Notes: generated by a model not told the origin, from the sequence alone. DNA of 64,000 bases from Eutreptiella sp. 'Long Island Sound 2002' (GCA_964036045.1 OZ038384.1:60113355-60177354); one strand, 5' to 3'; counted from the first letter of the stretch, positions 1-10,817 are shown. Numbers and translations: made by a program.

Positions 1-1960
1 CGATGGTCACACCACAAGAGTCTTCTCACTGCCACCACTGTAAATGGGTGCTCCTCTGTTGCAAAACTGCGAATGGTTGCACCACAAGAGGCTTCTCACT
101 GCCACTACTTTACGTGCTATGCTCCTGTGTTAAAAAATTGCTGATGGTCGCACCACAACACTCCTCTCATTGCCACTACTCTATTTGTTATGCTCCTGCA
201 TTTAAAAATTGTGGATGGTCGCACCACAAGACTCCTCTCACTATTACTACTTTCAATGGTATGCTCCGGTGATGAAAAATTGCGGATGGTCGCACCACAA
301 GGGTCCTCTCATTGTCACTACTTTAAATGCTATGCGCCCCCAATGAAAAACTGCGGATGAATGCGCGAACAAGACTCCTCTCATTGCCACTACTTTAAAT
401 GCCGTGCTCATCCATTGCAAAACTTTGAATGCTCGCACCACAAGAGTCCTCTCATTGCCACTACTTTAAATGCTATGCTCCTCCACCGCAAAACTGCAAA
501 TGGTCGCACCAAAAGATTCCACTCATTGGTGCTACTTTAAATGTTATGTTCCGCCGTTGAAAAACTGCGAATAGTCGCACCACGAGGGTCTTCTCACTGC
601 CAGCACTTTACATGCTATACTACTCTATTGAAAACCGCCGATGGTCGCACCACAAGATCGCCCTCATTGCCGCTATTTTAAATGCTATGCTCCTCTGTTG
701 AAAAACTGCGGATGGTCAAACCACAAGACTCTTCTCACTGCCACTACTTTGCAGGATATGCTCCTCCATTGAAAACCCGCAGATCGTCGCACCACAACGG
801 TCCGCTCATTGCCACTACTTTACATGCTATGCTCCTCCATTTCAAAAATGCGGATGGTCGCAGCACATACGTTGAATGCTATACTCCCTTGCTGAAAAAC
901 TGCCGATGGACACACCACAGGAGTCTTCTCACTGCCACCACTGCACATGCTATGCTCCTCTGTTGCAAAACTGCGAATGGTCACACCACAACAAGCTTCG
1001 CACAGCCACTACTTTACATGCTATGCTCTTGTATTGCAAAATTGCGGATGGTCGCACCACAAGAGTCTTCTCACTACCACTACTTTACATGCTATACTCC
1101 TATGTTAAAAAATTGCTGATGGTCGCACCACAACAGTCCTCTCATCGCCACTACTGTAGATATTATGCCGCTGCATTGAAAAATTGCGCATGGTTGCACC
1201 ACAAGACTCCTCTCACTATTACTACTTTCAATGGTATGCGCCGGTGATGAAATACTGCGGATGGTCGCACCACAATGGTCCTCTCATTGCCACTAATCTA
1301 ATTGCTATGCGCCCCCAATGAAAAGCTGTGGATGATCGCACGAACAAGACTCTTCTCATGGCCACTACTTTAAATGCCGTGCTCATCCATTGCAAAACTT
1401 TGAATGCTCGCACCACAAGAGTCCTCTCATTGCCACTACTTTAAATGCTATGCTCCTCCACTGCAAAACTGCAAATGGTCGCACCAAAAGATTCCACTCA
1501 TTGGTGCTACTTTAAATGTTATGTTCCGCCGTTGAAAAACTGCGAATAGTCGCACCACAAGAGTCTTCTCATTGCCAGTGCTTTACATGCTATAATATTG
1601 TATTGAAAAATCGCCGATGGTCGCACCACAAGATTCCCCTCATTACCGCTACTTTAAATGGTATGCTCCTCTGTTGAAAAACTGCGGATGGTCGCACCAC
1701 AAGAGTCTTCTCACTGCTACTACTTTACATGCTATGCTCCTCCAATCAAAAAACCACGGATTGTCGCACCACAACGGTCCTCTCATTGCCACTACTTTAC
1801 ATGTTGTGCTCCTCTATTGAAAAAATGCGGACCCGTGCACCACAAGAGTCCTCCCTAGTTGCCATTACTTTAAATGCTACGGTCCTCTTTAGAGAAACTG
1901 CGGATGGTCACACCACAACAGTCCTCTCACTGCCACTACGTTCAATGGTTTGCTCCTCGG
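1..1960. repeat. 71-bp satellite array with ~975-bp higher-order repeat
   Basis: Degenerate monomers of about 71 bp, with the core GATGGTCGCACCACAAGAGT, run without a break. Core starts at 3, 73, 144 and 215 give the period directly. Identical variants recur 975-976 bp apart (for example around 253 and 1228, and 682 and 1658), so about 14 monomers form a higher-order unit present twice. The array starts before the window. Because 71 is not a multiple of three, several frames stay open and give Cys/His-rich peptides, but these are a by-product of the repeat. A centromeric or subtelomeric satellite is possible; the sequence does not show which. Confidence 0.93.
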
Positions 1961-2999
1961 TCTGAGTGCCAATACTTTGCCCTCCTACACCCAGTGTCCC
2001 TACATGTGGCACAAGCTAGGGGAGTAACACATCATTTTGAACCATGAGTCGCATGAATCCCAAAAACGTCAAGTATTGGCACAAACTTGTGCGGTCCGAG
2101 CCCGCACCTAGGGCCAAGCCAGGCATAATAATCAAAACAAACGTGAACCAACAATTGGACCAGGGTTCGGAGCAGATGAGAAATCAAATGGCAGCAGCAG
2201 CATCAGAATACTTAGCACCAAAAGAAAAAATCACATCGGGTCCACCAAGCAGCCTTTTCCAGGCTCCATGTGGCAGCCTGTTTGGCCCGGGAGTCAGATC
2301 CGACATAGGAGGCAGCTTTGCAGCAACAATTTCCAGGCTCCCAAAAACCATACAAAAAAATTTCCACCCACGTTGGGCCATGGTACTTGGCACCCAAATA
2401 ACCCGACGAAGAAAACTTGGGAGGAGATACCATCGGTGCACCGCATGGTACAACTGTATTATGTGCTAGCCTCCAGGCTACATGTGGTACCTCCAAAACC
2501 TCCCTGGGAGAACCACATGACAACGTTGACCAACCATGAGGCCCCTTACTCCAGTATATCCGCTTCTCATTTGGGGTGACCAAGGGGATCACCCGCACAG
2601 TTGGCCTCGGTCTGGCGTCCCGGGTCAGGTGTAGCTCGCCCGTTGTGGTTGTTTGATGCCCCAAGGGTTGCCTTCGCGCAGCTAACGTCCTAAGGCACCC
2701 TTGCCCCGTCCAAGTCCCCTGATATCGGCTCGGCGTTGAACCCTCTTTCCCGCGAATCCTCCAAATCAACCATTTCCTGTCCTTGGCCCCCCCCAAAAAG
2801 GCAAGAGCAAGTTCCCCTAGAGTGCACCATCAAGGAGCTCGCCAACTGTGGTTGACACACGCCTATGACCAAGCGATGTAATGCTATTCCAACCGCCAGT
2901 GGATGCCCCAACCGTACTGGTCGTCACCGGGAGACAGTCGATCCCCTTCCTCTCTTAGATATAAAATAAACACCAGAGGAATGAGAGCAAGCGTGTGAC
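1961..2999. other. No supported gene
   Basis: Mixed-composition DNA after the satellite. Open frames of up to 194 codons exist on the minus strand (2212-2796), but the translations are not family-like and overlap equally open frames on the other strand. No repeat, RNA gene or splice structure was recognised. Confidence 0.4.
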
Positions 3000-3660
3000 T
3001 CAACCAAACTTAGATACCGTTACAAACCAAACTTGAGTTTGCCTTGGGCAAACCTCAGATTGGTGGGGTGGGGAGGGGTGGGTCAAAAATGTGCAAATTT
3101 TGGAATGCCCAAACGTGATGCACAGAAAATTTTGGCACCCATTCTTGGCTTTTTGTTGGTTGCCATCATTTCTTGGAGGCTTGTGGATGGTTGTTGTTAT
3201 TTCATGATGCTTGTTATCATTTCCCGGAGGCTTTTGGATGATTGCAATGACGGCTCTTGCAAGCACCGTCGTGGCAAAAAAGTAAGCTGGGTTTCCTTGG
3301 CGGGCGCTTGTAGTAACAACTGCACATTGGGTACCGAATGAAACAAATTGATCAAAGATTTCAAAATAGAATACAACACATCTCATACAACCCCGGGGGT
3401 TGTTGGTGGTCACCTTAAAAAAAAGACTTTGCAGCCAATGCATGGCGGCCTAAAAACGGCTTTATCCTCGGCAGAGGTGGTCGGCACATGATCATGGAAC
3501 AATGGCCCAAGGGTCCCCGGGGTCGTCGGAGGTCACCTTAAAAATGCCAATTTTCAGCAAATGCATGGTGCCCCGAAAAGAGGTGAATCCTCAATGGTGC
3601 CTGATAGGGGGCCAATGTGGGAAAGTTGGAGATAGCACCTGGGACAGCCCTCCATGTTCC
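3000..3660. repeat. Interspersed repeat block related to 23.1 kb
   Basis: Contains diverged direct repeats: the CCCCGGGG-TTGT/CGTC-GGTGGTCACCTTAAAA type block near 3390-3450 recurs near 3508-3575, and two copies of a TCATTTC-TTGGAGGCTT type block lie 49 bp apart near 3170-3250. The block at 3600-3655 (AAAGTTGGAGATAGCACC) has a close relative at 23137-23165, so this is a dispersed family. No protein is supported. Confidence 0.55.
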
Positions 3661-3809
3661 TTTGGCTACTGGGTGCGTACGGTACACCGGTACCCGCATA
3701 TACCCAGGCGGGAACAAAAACAAACGCTATGATTCGTTGTAAGTTTCAAACGTTGGGAACGTTGGGGAAGAATTTGCGGTATGTACCGACCAGGGTATAC
3801 CATAGCAGT

Positions 3810-3866
3810 CCCCCCCCCCCCCGAGCCCCCCCCCCCCCCTCCTTGAGTGTTGAGTGTTGAGTGTTG
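3810..3866. repeat. C-homopolymer runs and (GAGTGTT)3
   Basis: Two poly-C runs (3810-3822 and 3826-3839) are followed by three perfect GAGTGTT heptamers at 3845-3865. Homopolymers of this length are prone to sequencing and replication slippage. Confidence 0.85.
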
Positions 3867-4319
3867 ATGGGCAGACGAGAACGGTGACAGAAATGCGGCG
3901 CAAGCAAGTAAGACAGTGGCAGCCCGTTGATAGATTTGTTCATGCACAATAATTGCAGCAGCAGCAGCAGCCTGCACACATTTCGCTTTCTGAAGTTTTT
4001 CGGCCTTGATTTTCTGCCTCCTGCGTTTGGTTGTGCAAGCGTTCACGTTGGGGCACTGAGGGGAGTGCCCATACTCAGTTGTGCAGCGCACTTGCCACTG
4101 AGCCTTGACAGGCATGGTCCACAGGACGCAAGGAAAAAGCGAGGTCTGTGGCAGTGCAATGAGGAACAGTACAGGTACCGTGCAGGTGCAGATTCCACAA
4201 ACAGCACAGGCAGGAGCACAAGCAGTAACAGCTAGTAGCAGTCTATATACACTCTCCTATATACACTCAGTGTATATAGCCAAACCCCCCCCCTACCCCC
4301 ACCAGAATTTTGACCCGTT

Positions 4320-4560
4320 CTTATGGCTAACCCTGGTACCCACATATTGTACCCGGTAACACATAGTGTTCCCGGACGTTCAGAACGTTCGGAATGTCTG
4401 GGTCGTTCTAAACGAAGATATGTGCGAACACCGTTTGTTACCGGGTATAATATGCGGGTACATATGTACCCGCATAACGGAACGTTCAGAACGTTGTCAC
4501 AACATGCCAGGGACAAGACCGTGCACCCGGGTACAAGAAGCGGTAACATATGTTCCCATG
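4320..4560. repeat. GGGTACA palindromic repeat cluster 1
   Basis: Short palindromic words alternate: GGGTACA/TGTACCC pairs and AACGTT-CAGAACGTT pairs. At 4451-4476 there is a perfect 26-bp palindrome centred on GGGTACATATGTACCC. Related clusters lie at 6.56, 8.64 and 10.43 kb. Such clusters could fold into hairpins or be binding sites, but function is unknown. Confidence 0.8.
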
Positions 4561-4900
4561 TACCCATTTGTTGTCAACATACCATGGTGTTGCGGTTCCA
4601 TCCCAAGCCAGAGCCTTCGAAGGGGTGGCTACAACCGGGGTTGTTAGCTCTTGCAAGGGGCAACGTTAGTGGTAGCTTCCCGACCGGGTACTTCCCCCAA
4701 CGGCCTATGACCACTAACTTGCATGTCCGTGGCTGCACCACGCCTCCGATTGGCCCCTCGATGTCGCGAAACGCGGCCTAGATGGTGGACTATTGAAACT
4801 CACCAAGCGTCAGGCTAGGTTGGCGCACAGCTAGGCAATTGGCAGCCGTTGGGGGGTTCACCGCGGCATAGCGCATGACCTGAGCGCACACTGCGGCACT
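4561..4900. other. No supported gene
   Basis: Spacer between the GGGTACA cluster and the piggyBac relic. No repeat or coding signal was recognised. A piggyBac 3' end or terminal repeat would be expected here but was not found. Confidence 0.4.
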
Positions 4901-5946
4901 TCAGTTTCGCATTTGATTTGTTCCGTGCAGCTGTAGGGCTAGCTTGTTGCAAACATCCAGACTGTTCGATGCCTCGCGGTACACTTGCAATACTGTTGGC
5001 AGTTCATAACCACGCTTATGGGTGGTGTATTGTCCAACCACCTCACAGTTCGTGAGCATTGGCACTAGCTTGCCCGCCTTGCTACCCACAGTTAGGCTTT
5101 TGAAGGCATACAAAGACTACCTAGCCTTCGCGTGGCCCACAAGATACGCTCCACCCGCTAGCGGTTGTCCCGCCGCAGGCACGCCTTTGGTATTTTTGGG
5201 GACCAAAAAGGGAAATGGTACCCGTCGGCTTGCTAAGCTATCAGCCGTTTTGTGGCTCTGGAAGAAGCTGTCGCACATCAGTGTTGTGTCTTTTGGCAGT
5301 TGATCAGCCCCGTAATTTGTAATTTCACTAGCCGTGAAACGACCAGCGCATTTGTACCGGCAGGCACGCCCCAGCCGGCACTTGCCCTTGTAGACGTATA
5401 TGTTTAGTACATAGGGTGCCGTGTAGTCGGCCAAGACGTACAGCTTTACCCCTGTCGCATGCAGTTTGCGGGGGATGTACATCCTCATTGGCCCCTTCCC
5501 CTTGTGTGGGGCTATGGCCTCGTCATCGGTCACAAATGCCCTCATGATCCATGCTGCAGCCCAGTGTGTACTACACTTGGCCACTAGTTGGACCACATTG
5601 GGTGGCGCATAGCGGTGTAGCTCGCAGAACTGGCGGCGCGACAGCGGCCGTTTACGACGGGGGTTGTAGGCGGCGACGCCGGGGTCCCGGATGTCATCAA
5701 TCCGGGTGGCATTCACCATCCCCAAAGCCAGCCGCAAGCAAAAGTAGTGGGGCTTGTACTCTGTGAGGTGCCGCTTGCCTTTTTTAGTGCCTTATCCACT
5801 CGGCGGAGAATGGGGTCGGTCTTGTATTCCCAGACCTTTATGGGGCTACCCGCTCCTTCCAGGACGCATTGGCCACGCCTAGGTTCACCCGCACCGATTT
5901 GGGCAGCAAACTTCCTCGCACGGAGGGGGCCACGTTTGCATCGCAA
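4901..5946 (-). pseudogene. PiggyBac-like transposase relic
   Basis: The minus-strand frame 5737-4901 matches the piggyBac/PGBD transposase core (DDE_Tnp_1_7). It has the first catalytic acidic block TDDEAIAPHKG (residues 70-80 from 5737), then YIP-x11-LADYTAPYV with the second Asp near residue 104, then MCDSFFQS with the third Asp near 156, then the Leu/Asn-rich tail VYREASNSLDVCNKLALQLH. All three catalytic acids are present. Two breaks are visible: an in-frame TAG at 5117-5119, with the frame resuming immediately, and a frame change upstream at an A6 run (minus strand, about 5780), where the frame from 5946 (KVWEYKTDPILRRV) must join the one leading to EYKPHYFCLRLALGM. The frame ends at TGA 4901. 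No terminal repeats or TTAA pair were identified. The transposase family is well supported; function is doubtful unless TAG is read through. Confidence 0.8.
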
Positions 5947-6389
5947 ACTTGCCTATTGGCAAAATGATAACAATCGGACATCCTCGGGCTTTTCACCCAT
6001 TGTAGACTTCAGTGCGGGTTTATTAATTCCTTGACCTTTGTGCATGCATTGACCTGTGAGCCTGTGGAAGTGTGTAGTCGTTCCAATCTTTGACCTGTGA
6101 ACCTACAGATCTACACAGCCGTTTCATCTTATTCCCTACCTGCCCTCGGACGCTTTGCAGGAAATGATTGCTTGGGCTTGTTTTTTCAAATCCAAACACA
6201 GTACACATTGTGCAATCGTCGCAGGGTTTGAAGAAAGCAAATCACGGGTCATGGCTAGGCAGTGGGTCCGTGTTCTGGTCCATGTGCACGCGGTGCGCAC
6301 TGCTTTACCAACCTATTTACGCACAACACAAAAACGCTGTCTACGCGGATCGCGCACAATGCACCCGTGAATCTACTCCAACCCATCCT
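5947..6389. other. No supported gene
   Basis: Short open frames only. The words TTGACCTTTGTG and TTGACCTGTGA recur near 6030-6100 but no element could be delimited. Confidence 0.35.
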
Positions 6390-6390
6390 T

Positions 6391-6538
6391 CACGCCTCGT
6401 CGGCCTTCTGGGGTTGCGTCAGTAGCGGAGGTCCCTTGGGGTCTCGCCGGACCCCTTGTTGGGCGGCCAGCAAAGCCGCCTGGCGGGCACACAAGGCCGC
6501 CTCACACTTCTCTACCTTCGCGGCTTTCAAAAAAGATG
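6391..6538 (-). CDS. Unidentified C-terminal exon fragment
   Basis: A minus-strand frame running to TGA at 6390-6392 encodes an Ala/Lys/Gln-rich helical tail (AAKVEKCEAALCARQAALLA, then PQKADEA). Immediately upstream on that strand is a T-rich stretch ending in AAAG, which could be a splice acceptor, and beyond it lies the GGGTACA cluster. No family is recognised. It may be the last exon of a gene whose other exons lie elsewhere, or simply open DNA. Confidence 0.25.
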
Positions 6539-6555
6539 GGGAACACAAAATGCTA

Positions 6556-6852
6556 TGAGGTACATTACGCAGGTACACATGTACCCGGACAACAGCGACA
6601 TTTAGAATGTCGGGGAACACAGGGTACATTATGCGGGTACATGCGAAGCGCAACATCGCCATCATCGGGGAAAACGAAGTGTTAGCGGGTACACTATGCG
6701 GTAACACATGGACCAGGACAACGGCGACGTTTCAAACGTTCGGGAACCCCGGGTACATTATCCGGGTACACGTGTACCCGGACGAGAGCGATGTTCAGAA
6801 CGTTCCTAACGTTGGGGAAGAACGGGTACAATACGCGGGTACAGGTGTACCC
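6556..6852. repeat. GGGTACA palindromic repeat cluster 2
   Basis: Repeated GGGTACA-TTATGCGGGTACA and TGTACCCG words, interleaved with ACGTTC-GGGAAC words, occur at roughly 70-100-bp spacing. Same family as 4320-4560. Confidence 0.8.
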
Positions 6853-7020
6853 CCGTTCCTGCACACACAACAAATAGGACGTACATGTGCTTTCTCTTTG
6901 CTCTCTGCATATTCCGTTGTCTACAAAAGCGCCATTTTTGGGCCTCCGCTCGCGCCTCCGCTCCATACGCTATCCCCGTAGGCTAGGAGAACGCGCGGAA
7001 CGACAATAACACTCTGTATG

Positions 7021-7260
7021 GAGGAGAACACGGAGAACACGGAAAACGCTTCCAGAAGCACAACCGGAAGCAGAAAATCGGAACGCGGATAACGCGGAGG
7101 ACACTGAAAACGCTTCTAGAAGCACGACTAGAAGCAGAAAACCGGAACGCGGATAACGCGGAAAACCGAGGGAACCGCTTCCGGAAGCACCACTGAAGTA
7201 CAGAAGCGGAACGTAGAAAACGCGGCCAACAGACGGCCCCTATACGACGCTGAGAACGGT
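7021..7260. repeat. 64-66-bp tandem repeat, about 3 copies
   Basis: AACGCTTCCAGAAGCAC-type units, each followed by CGGAACGCGGATAACGCGG, start near 7043, 7107 and 7173. Each unit contains the short inverted repeat GCTTC-nnn-GAAGC. Confidence 0.7.
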
Positions 7261-7503
7261 GGAAGCAAAGCGGGAGGCAACATGCAAGGTGCTTTTCTCG
7301 TTGAAAGTGGCTGAACCGCATAAAAACTCATGCGCGAGTGCGTCGGGCTACCTCAAAAACTCCCAGAAGCGTTATAAAAACAAGGGTGTTTTTCCTGACC
7401 CCTAGAAGCGCCCATTTCGTCATCTACGTGGTCACTCCCGGGCAGCCACACCACGGTGATGAGCTCTGTATTTGGGCACTCCGTGCACAGCTCCGGCCCC
7501 CGT

Positions 7504-7956
7504 TCACAGTTCACAAATAACCCAATTTTCAGCACAATTGGGATGCTTCTGTGAAAGGGTACAACGATCCAACTCGCCCAAAGACAAAAAAGCAACAGTT
7601 TCAGCATTCTTGGAGTGGCATACATTGCAAGGCATAGTCTGGTCAAGAGCACAGGGGAGGGCAGGAAGAAGAGAAAAATGGGTGCCTATTGTTGCCTATT
7701 TCTGTGGTATGGTTTTGAGAACCCTGACATCCTACTCCATCCGGCACTTCGGGCACATCCGCACGGCTTAATGCTCCCTCTTGAGTGGGAACCACTGGAC
7801 GTTCGGGTCGTCCTCCATGTCGAGGGGGGGCGGCTGGATGTCCGGATCGTCCTTCGTTGCTCTTGGACGTTCGCGTCGTTCTCCGTCTTGAGTGGAGGCT
7901 TTGGGATGGCGTCGGGTGTCTGAGCCGGGGGGCACAAGCATGCTCACGCTTCTCAT
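7504..7956 (-). CDS. Unidentified Cys-rich frame with in-frame TAA/TAG
   Basis: From ATG 7956-7954 a minus-strand frame runs to TGA 7504-7506 if TAA/TAG are not counted as stops. It contains one TAA and two TAG (after KREH, CRME and IPQK). The translation has a CPKC knuckle, a second Cys pair (PCNVCHSKN) and a repeated DDP(D/N)(I/V)Q motif, giving it a protein-like look, but no family is recognised. TGA-only open frames of this length do occur by chance, so the reading rests on composition. The ATG overlaps the TGA of the frame just upstream (ATGA). It may be a decayed gene, an intron-containing gene or a frame in a genome with altered stop usage. Confidence 0.3.
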
Positions 7957-8391
7957 GTTGCGCACCAGTCCCCTGGATTGTGTGCGTTGCCAGGGCTACT
8001 GGGGTCATACGCCTCCGTGTGTAGCTCCCTGGGATGTGATTGTGCCCTCAGTGCACCTCGCCTCGCTTGCCCCGCTGCCCTGTCCGCCTCTTGCTGGTCA
8101 AAGATGTCCTACTCCTCCAGCCGCCGCTCCTCGATCTCCAACTCAAATGTGCTTCAACCACGGCCCACATTTTGTACGCAATGCCATCAAGTCGTCGAGG
8201 CGGAGTTCGCAGAGATCTGCCATCTCATACCCGAGAAGGTTTGCAACCATTGAACCCTCTAAGGCTCTAAGGCAGGAGGCGCCAAGACTGTGCCGGCTAG
8301 GGGCACCCGCAGGGAAAGGACGGTCACCGACGTGGGCCACGCCAACAGGAGCGAGAAGTTTAGGAAACGAGCTGGGGGACCTCATTGGCAC
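7953..8391 (-). pseudogene. Unidentified Glu/Arg-rich coiled-coil gene fragment
   Basis: One frame (8391-8143) gives LLGYEMADLCELRLDDLMAL and stops at TGA just after WLKHI. The next frame over continues with ELEIEERRLEE, an in-frame TAG (8109-8111), then DIFDQQEADRAAGQARRGAL, and ends at TGA 7953-7955. A single-base change or a small intron near 8143 would join the two. The Glu/Arg-rich helix resembles the C-terminal coiled coils of Myb/trihelix-like proteins, but that is only an impression. The TAG sits where Gln would be natural. Confidence 0.35.
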
Positions 8392-8640
8392 CCGCCCAGG
8401 TCAAAAAGCACTATCGCGTTTGCCTTGACACCGGCAGCCGGTGAGACAAGGGACACGGGCGTGCCCTACTGTCCACGTGTCTCGTGGCCGCCGCTGAGGC
8501 TGAGGGAGATGTGCTAGAAAGGGTCTGCGGTGTGCGGCGCGAGTACAAGTTTGGGCGCAAGAAGGCCAGCGAGGCTGTGCAGTTGGAGGAGGACTGCCCA
8601 CGGTCGGGGGCATTCATGTACTTAGGTGTGCGTGTTGGGG
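8392..8640. other. No supported gene
   Basis: GC-rich spacer with open frames on both strands and no recognisable product. Confidence 0.3.
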
Positions 8641-8643
8641 AAC

Positions 8644-8925
8644 ACCAATTGTTACCGGGTACATTACGTAGGTACACGTGTACCCCGACGACGGGAAAGC
8701 TAAGAACGTCCGGGAACACCTGTGTTACCGCGTACCTTATGCGGGTACACATGTTCCCCTGTGTTACTGGTTGCATTTGCTGGGGAAAATCCCAGTGGTA
8801 CCGGGTACATTATGCGGGTACACATGTACGCGGCGCTCAGAATGTTGGAACAATCACGTTAGCGGGTACAATAAGCAGGCACACGTGTACCCGGCGCTCA
8901 AAACGTTCGGCAACAATACTGTTAG
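8644..8925. repeat. GGGTACA palindromic repeat cluster 3
   Basis: Five to six copies of the GGGTACA-TTATGCGGGTACACATGTACC type unit, interleaved with AACGTTC words. Same family as the clusters at 4.3, 6.6 and 10.4 kb. Confidence 0.8.
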
Positions 8926-8980
8926 ATAAATTCACGTTCCCTCCTGTTTTTGTACACACTGCTTGTGTTTTTGTCCGCAG

Positions 8981-9159
8981 TGGAGTTACTGAAGCAAGTG
9001 GTGGCGTGCCTAGGGTGCATGGGGACCGAGGACTTGAATGACGACGTGAACGTCCACGACGACGAACTCAGCCCTTTGAGCCCCCTCTGCTTAGTGAACA
9101 GCCCCATGGGTTCAACCGCGCAAAGCCTCTGTCGGCACGACAAGCAGCAGCAACAATAG
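8981..9159 (+). CDS. Possible plus-strand exon, unidentified
   Basis: A strong 3' splice-site-like sequence (TTGTGTTTTTGTCCGCAG, ending at 8980) precedes an open stretch encoding VELLKQVVACLGCMG, an acidic segment (DDVNVHDDE), and a poly-Gln run. The run is interrupted by TAG 9157-9159, after which CAG/CAA/CAC codons and the open frame continue. It overlaps the 3' end of the minus-strand gene at 9068, so the two would be convergent. No family is recognised. Confidence 0.3.
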
Positions 9160-10358
9160 CAGCAGCAGCAACACCACCACCACCAGCCCCAGTGCGCCGT
9201 CCCTCACCTCTCACACAAACGGCGCAAGAAAGAGGGAAGCGTGGCCAATGGCATGAGCGGGGGGGGGGGGGCGAAAAAAATCCGATGTTTGCACCATTGG
9301 GAGGGGAATCGCCTTGCGCCCCTCCGTCTTGTCTTTGGCCTTCCTCTTCTTTTTGGGCTTCTCCTCCTGTCCCTCTTATTCTTTGCCCTTCCTCTTCCTT
9401 GTGAGCATCTCTTCCTCTTCCTCTTCCTCTTCTTCTTGGTCCTTGCTGTGCCTCTTCTTCTTCTTTGCTTCCTTCTTGCCTTCTTCTTTTCCTTTGACGC
9501 TGTGCGCTCCCCTCGGCCTTGATTTCCGTGTCTTCTTCCTTGGGTGCCACCTTCCCCTCCTTTGCCCTATTTCCCTTTCCCTTTCCGTTGACGTCCTTGA
9601 CCTCCTCCACTTCTTCGGACTCCTCCCCTATCTCATTTTCATTCTCATTCTCACCACTGAACAACGAAACGATAGGGGTGGAGCAACAATGTGGAAGAGT
9701 GAAACTACCCAAAAAAAGGCGGGCATACCTGAAGGAGGCCATGGCCGAAGAATCGGAAGAAGATGCCGACGATGAGGAGGACTCATCCTCACTATTGGAG
9801 TCCCCCTTCTTCTTCTTCTTCTTCTCTTGGGCCTTGATCTCGACAAGCCGCCAGAGCGAGACGACACACTCCCGGCGGCGGTGGTGGACTCCAACGCGCC
9901 TGCACGAGCAAAAGTCCGAGGACAATGAGGTGAAGGCAACAAAACGTGGTCAACATGGTAGACGTGGTAAACGGGAACGTGGAGGAGTAACAAGGAATAC
10001 GAAGGGAATACCTGACATAAATTGGTTTCACTTGCGAAGCATTGTAGCTGACGGCGTCGGCGAGGATGATCTCTCTCGTGGAGAACTACAAAGGGTAGAA
10101 GACAAAAAAAAAGGGCGTGGAGAAAAAATGGAAACCTGACACGGGCACTGCAAAGAATGAGGGTATCTTGCCGATGCTGCTGAAGCAAACGCCCCCGCGG
10201 CTCTGCCTCTTCTGCACCAACAGGGGCATCCCCACCTTCAACTTTGAAGCCTCCATCACCTCTAATGCGTGCTCCTTGGGGTTGAACTCCGGAGGGAGGC
10301 ATGGCATGATGCAAGCAACAAAATGCCTAGGAGAATGGAGGCCAACCCAGGTGCACAA
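9068..10358 (-). CDS. Unidentified multi-exon gene with acidic/basic low-complexity tail
   Basis: Minus-strand exons can be read as 10085-10012, 9899-9729 and 9656-9068. The introns are GT-AG: 10011-9900 (112 bp, ends TCGTGCAG) and 9728-9657 (72 bp, ends TTGTTCAG); an intron 10135-10086 (about 50 bp, ends CCTTTGTAG) lies upstream. Joining exons keeps one frame that unspliced DNA breaks, because 112 is not divisible by three. The product has a folded-looking start (TREIILADAVSYN, VGVHHRRRECVVSLWRLVEI), then Lys-, Ser- and Glu-rich stretches (EKKKKK, SSSSSASSSDSS, EEVEEVKD) and a GRGRGR segment, suggesting a nuclear, nucleic-acid-associated protein. Upstream, 10136-10358 has a coding-like segment (KVGMPLLVQKR), but the first junction is not resolved. 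The frame ends at TGA 9068. No named family is recognised. Confidence 0.55.
9141..9191. repeat. CAG/CAA/CAC trinucleotide tract
   Basis: Imperfect CAG-CAA run followed by four CAC units; a microsatellite. Confidence 0.8.
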
Positions 10359-10429
10359 GGCAGCTCAAGAGTTGCACAAAGAGCCGTGTAATGAATGCAC
10401 AAACAAGACAAAAGAAAAAATGATAAAAT

Positions 10430-10565
10430 GTGTACCGGGGAACACATGTACCCGCATATTGCACCCGGTAACAAATTAATGTTCCCCAACATGCCTGCCG
10501 AAGAGAACGTCGTAGAACGTCGTCACGCATGTCGGGGAACATGTTGGGTAACATTTTACCAAAAT
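10430..10565. repeat. GGGTACA palindromic repeat cluster 4
   Basis: ACATGTACCCGC, CACCCGGTAACA and GAACGTCGTAGAACGTCG words. A short, diverged member of the same dispersed family. Confidence 0.65.
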
Positions 10566-10727
10566 GTGGGAACATCTTCCGTTTCATATTCAAAAAACAA
10601 TTTTTCGACTAAACCACCATTCCCAACAGATCCATCGCCCTCAAAAAACCCCCTTCCCAACGAAAAAACACAGCGGGTGACCGGGGATGTCGGCCCACAC
10701 ATACCTGTATGAAAAGTAGTATTGTTC

Positions 10728-10795
10728 ATAATTCATTTTTCACATGTGAACGATTCATATATGAACCATGAATTATGAATCGCCGTTATGAACCC
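10728..10795. repeat. TTCATAA inverted-repeat cluster 1
   Basis: GTTCATAATTC, TTCATATATGAA and GAATTATGAA words form overlapping hairpins. Four related AT-rich clusters follow within 4.6 kb. Confidence 0.75.
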
Positions 10796-10817
10796 TTCTT
10801 TGTCAACACTTTTTGTT

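Noticed and set aside
3-1965. Cys/His-rich open frames that look like zinc-finger arrays
   Set aside because: They are translations of the 71-bp satellite in shifting frames; the Cys and His come from repeated DNA words and no finger spacing is kept.
2212-2796. 194-codon minus-strand frame
   Set aside because: Overlaps other open frames on both strands, no motif, and no splice structure; treated as chance.
9314-9775. Leu/Phe/Ser-rich plus-strand frames resembling membrane proteins
   Set aside because: They are the antisense of the Lys/Glu-rich minus-strand exons, which have splice support.
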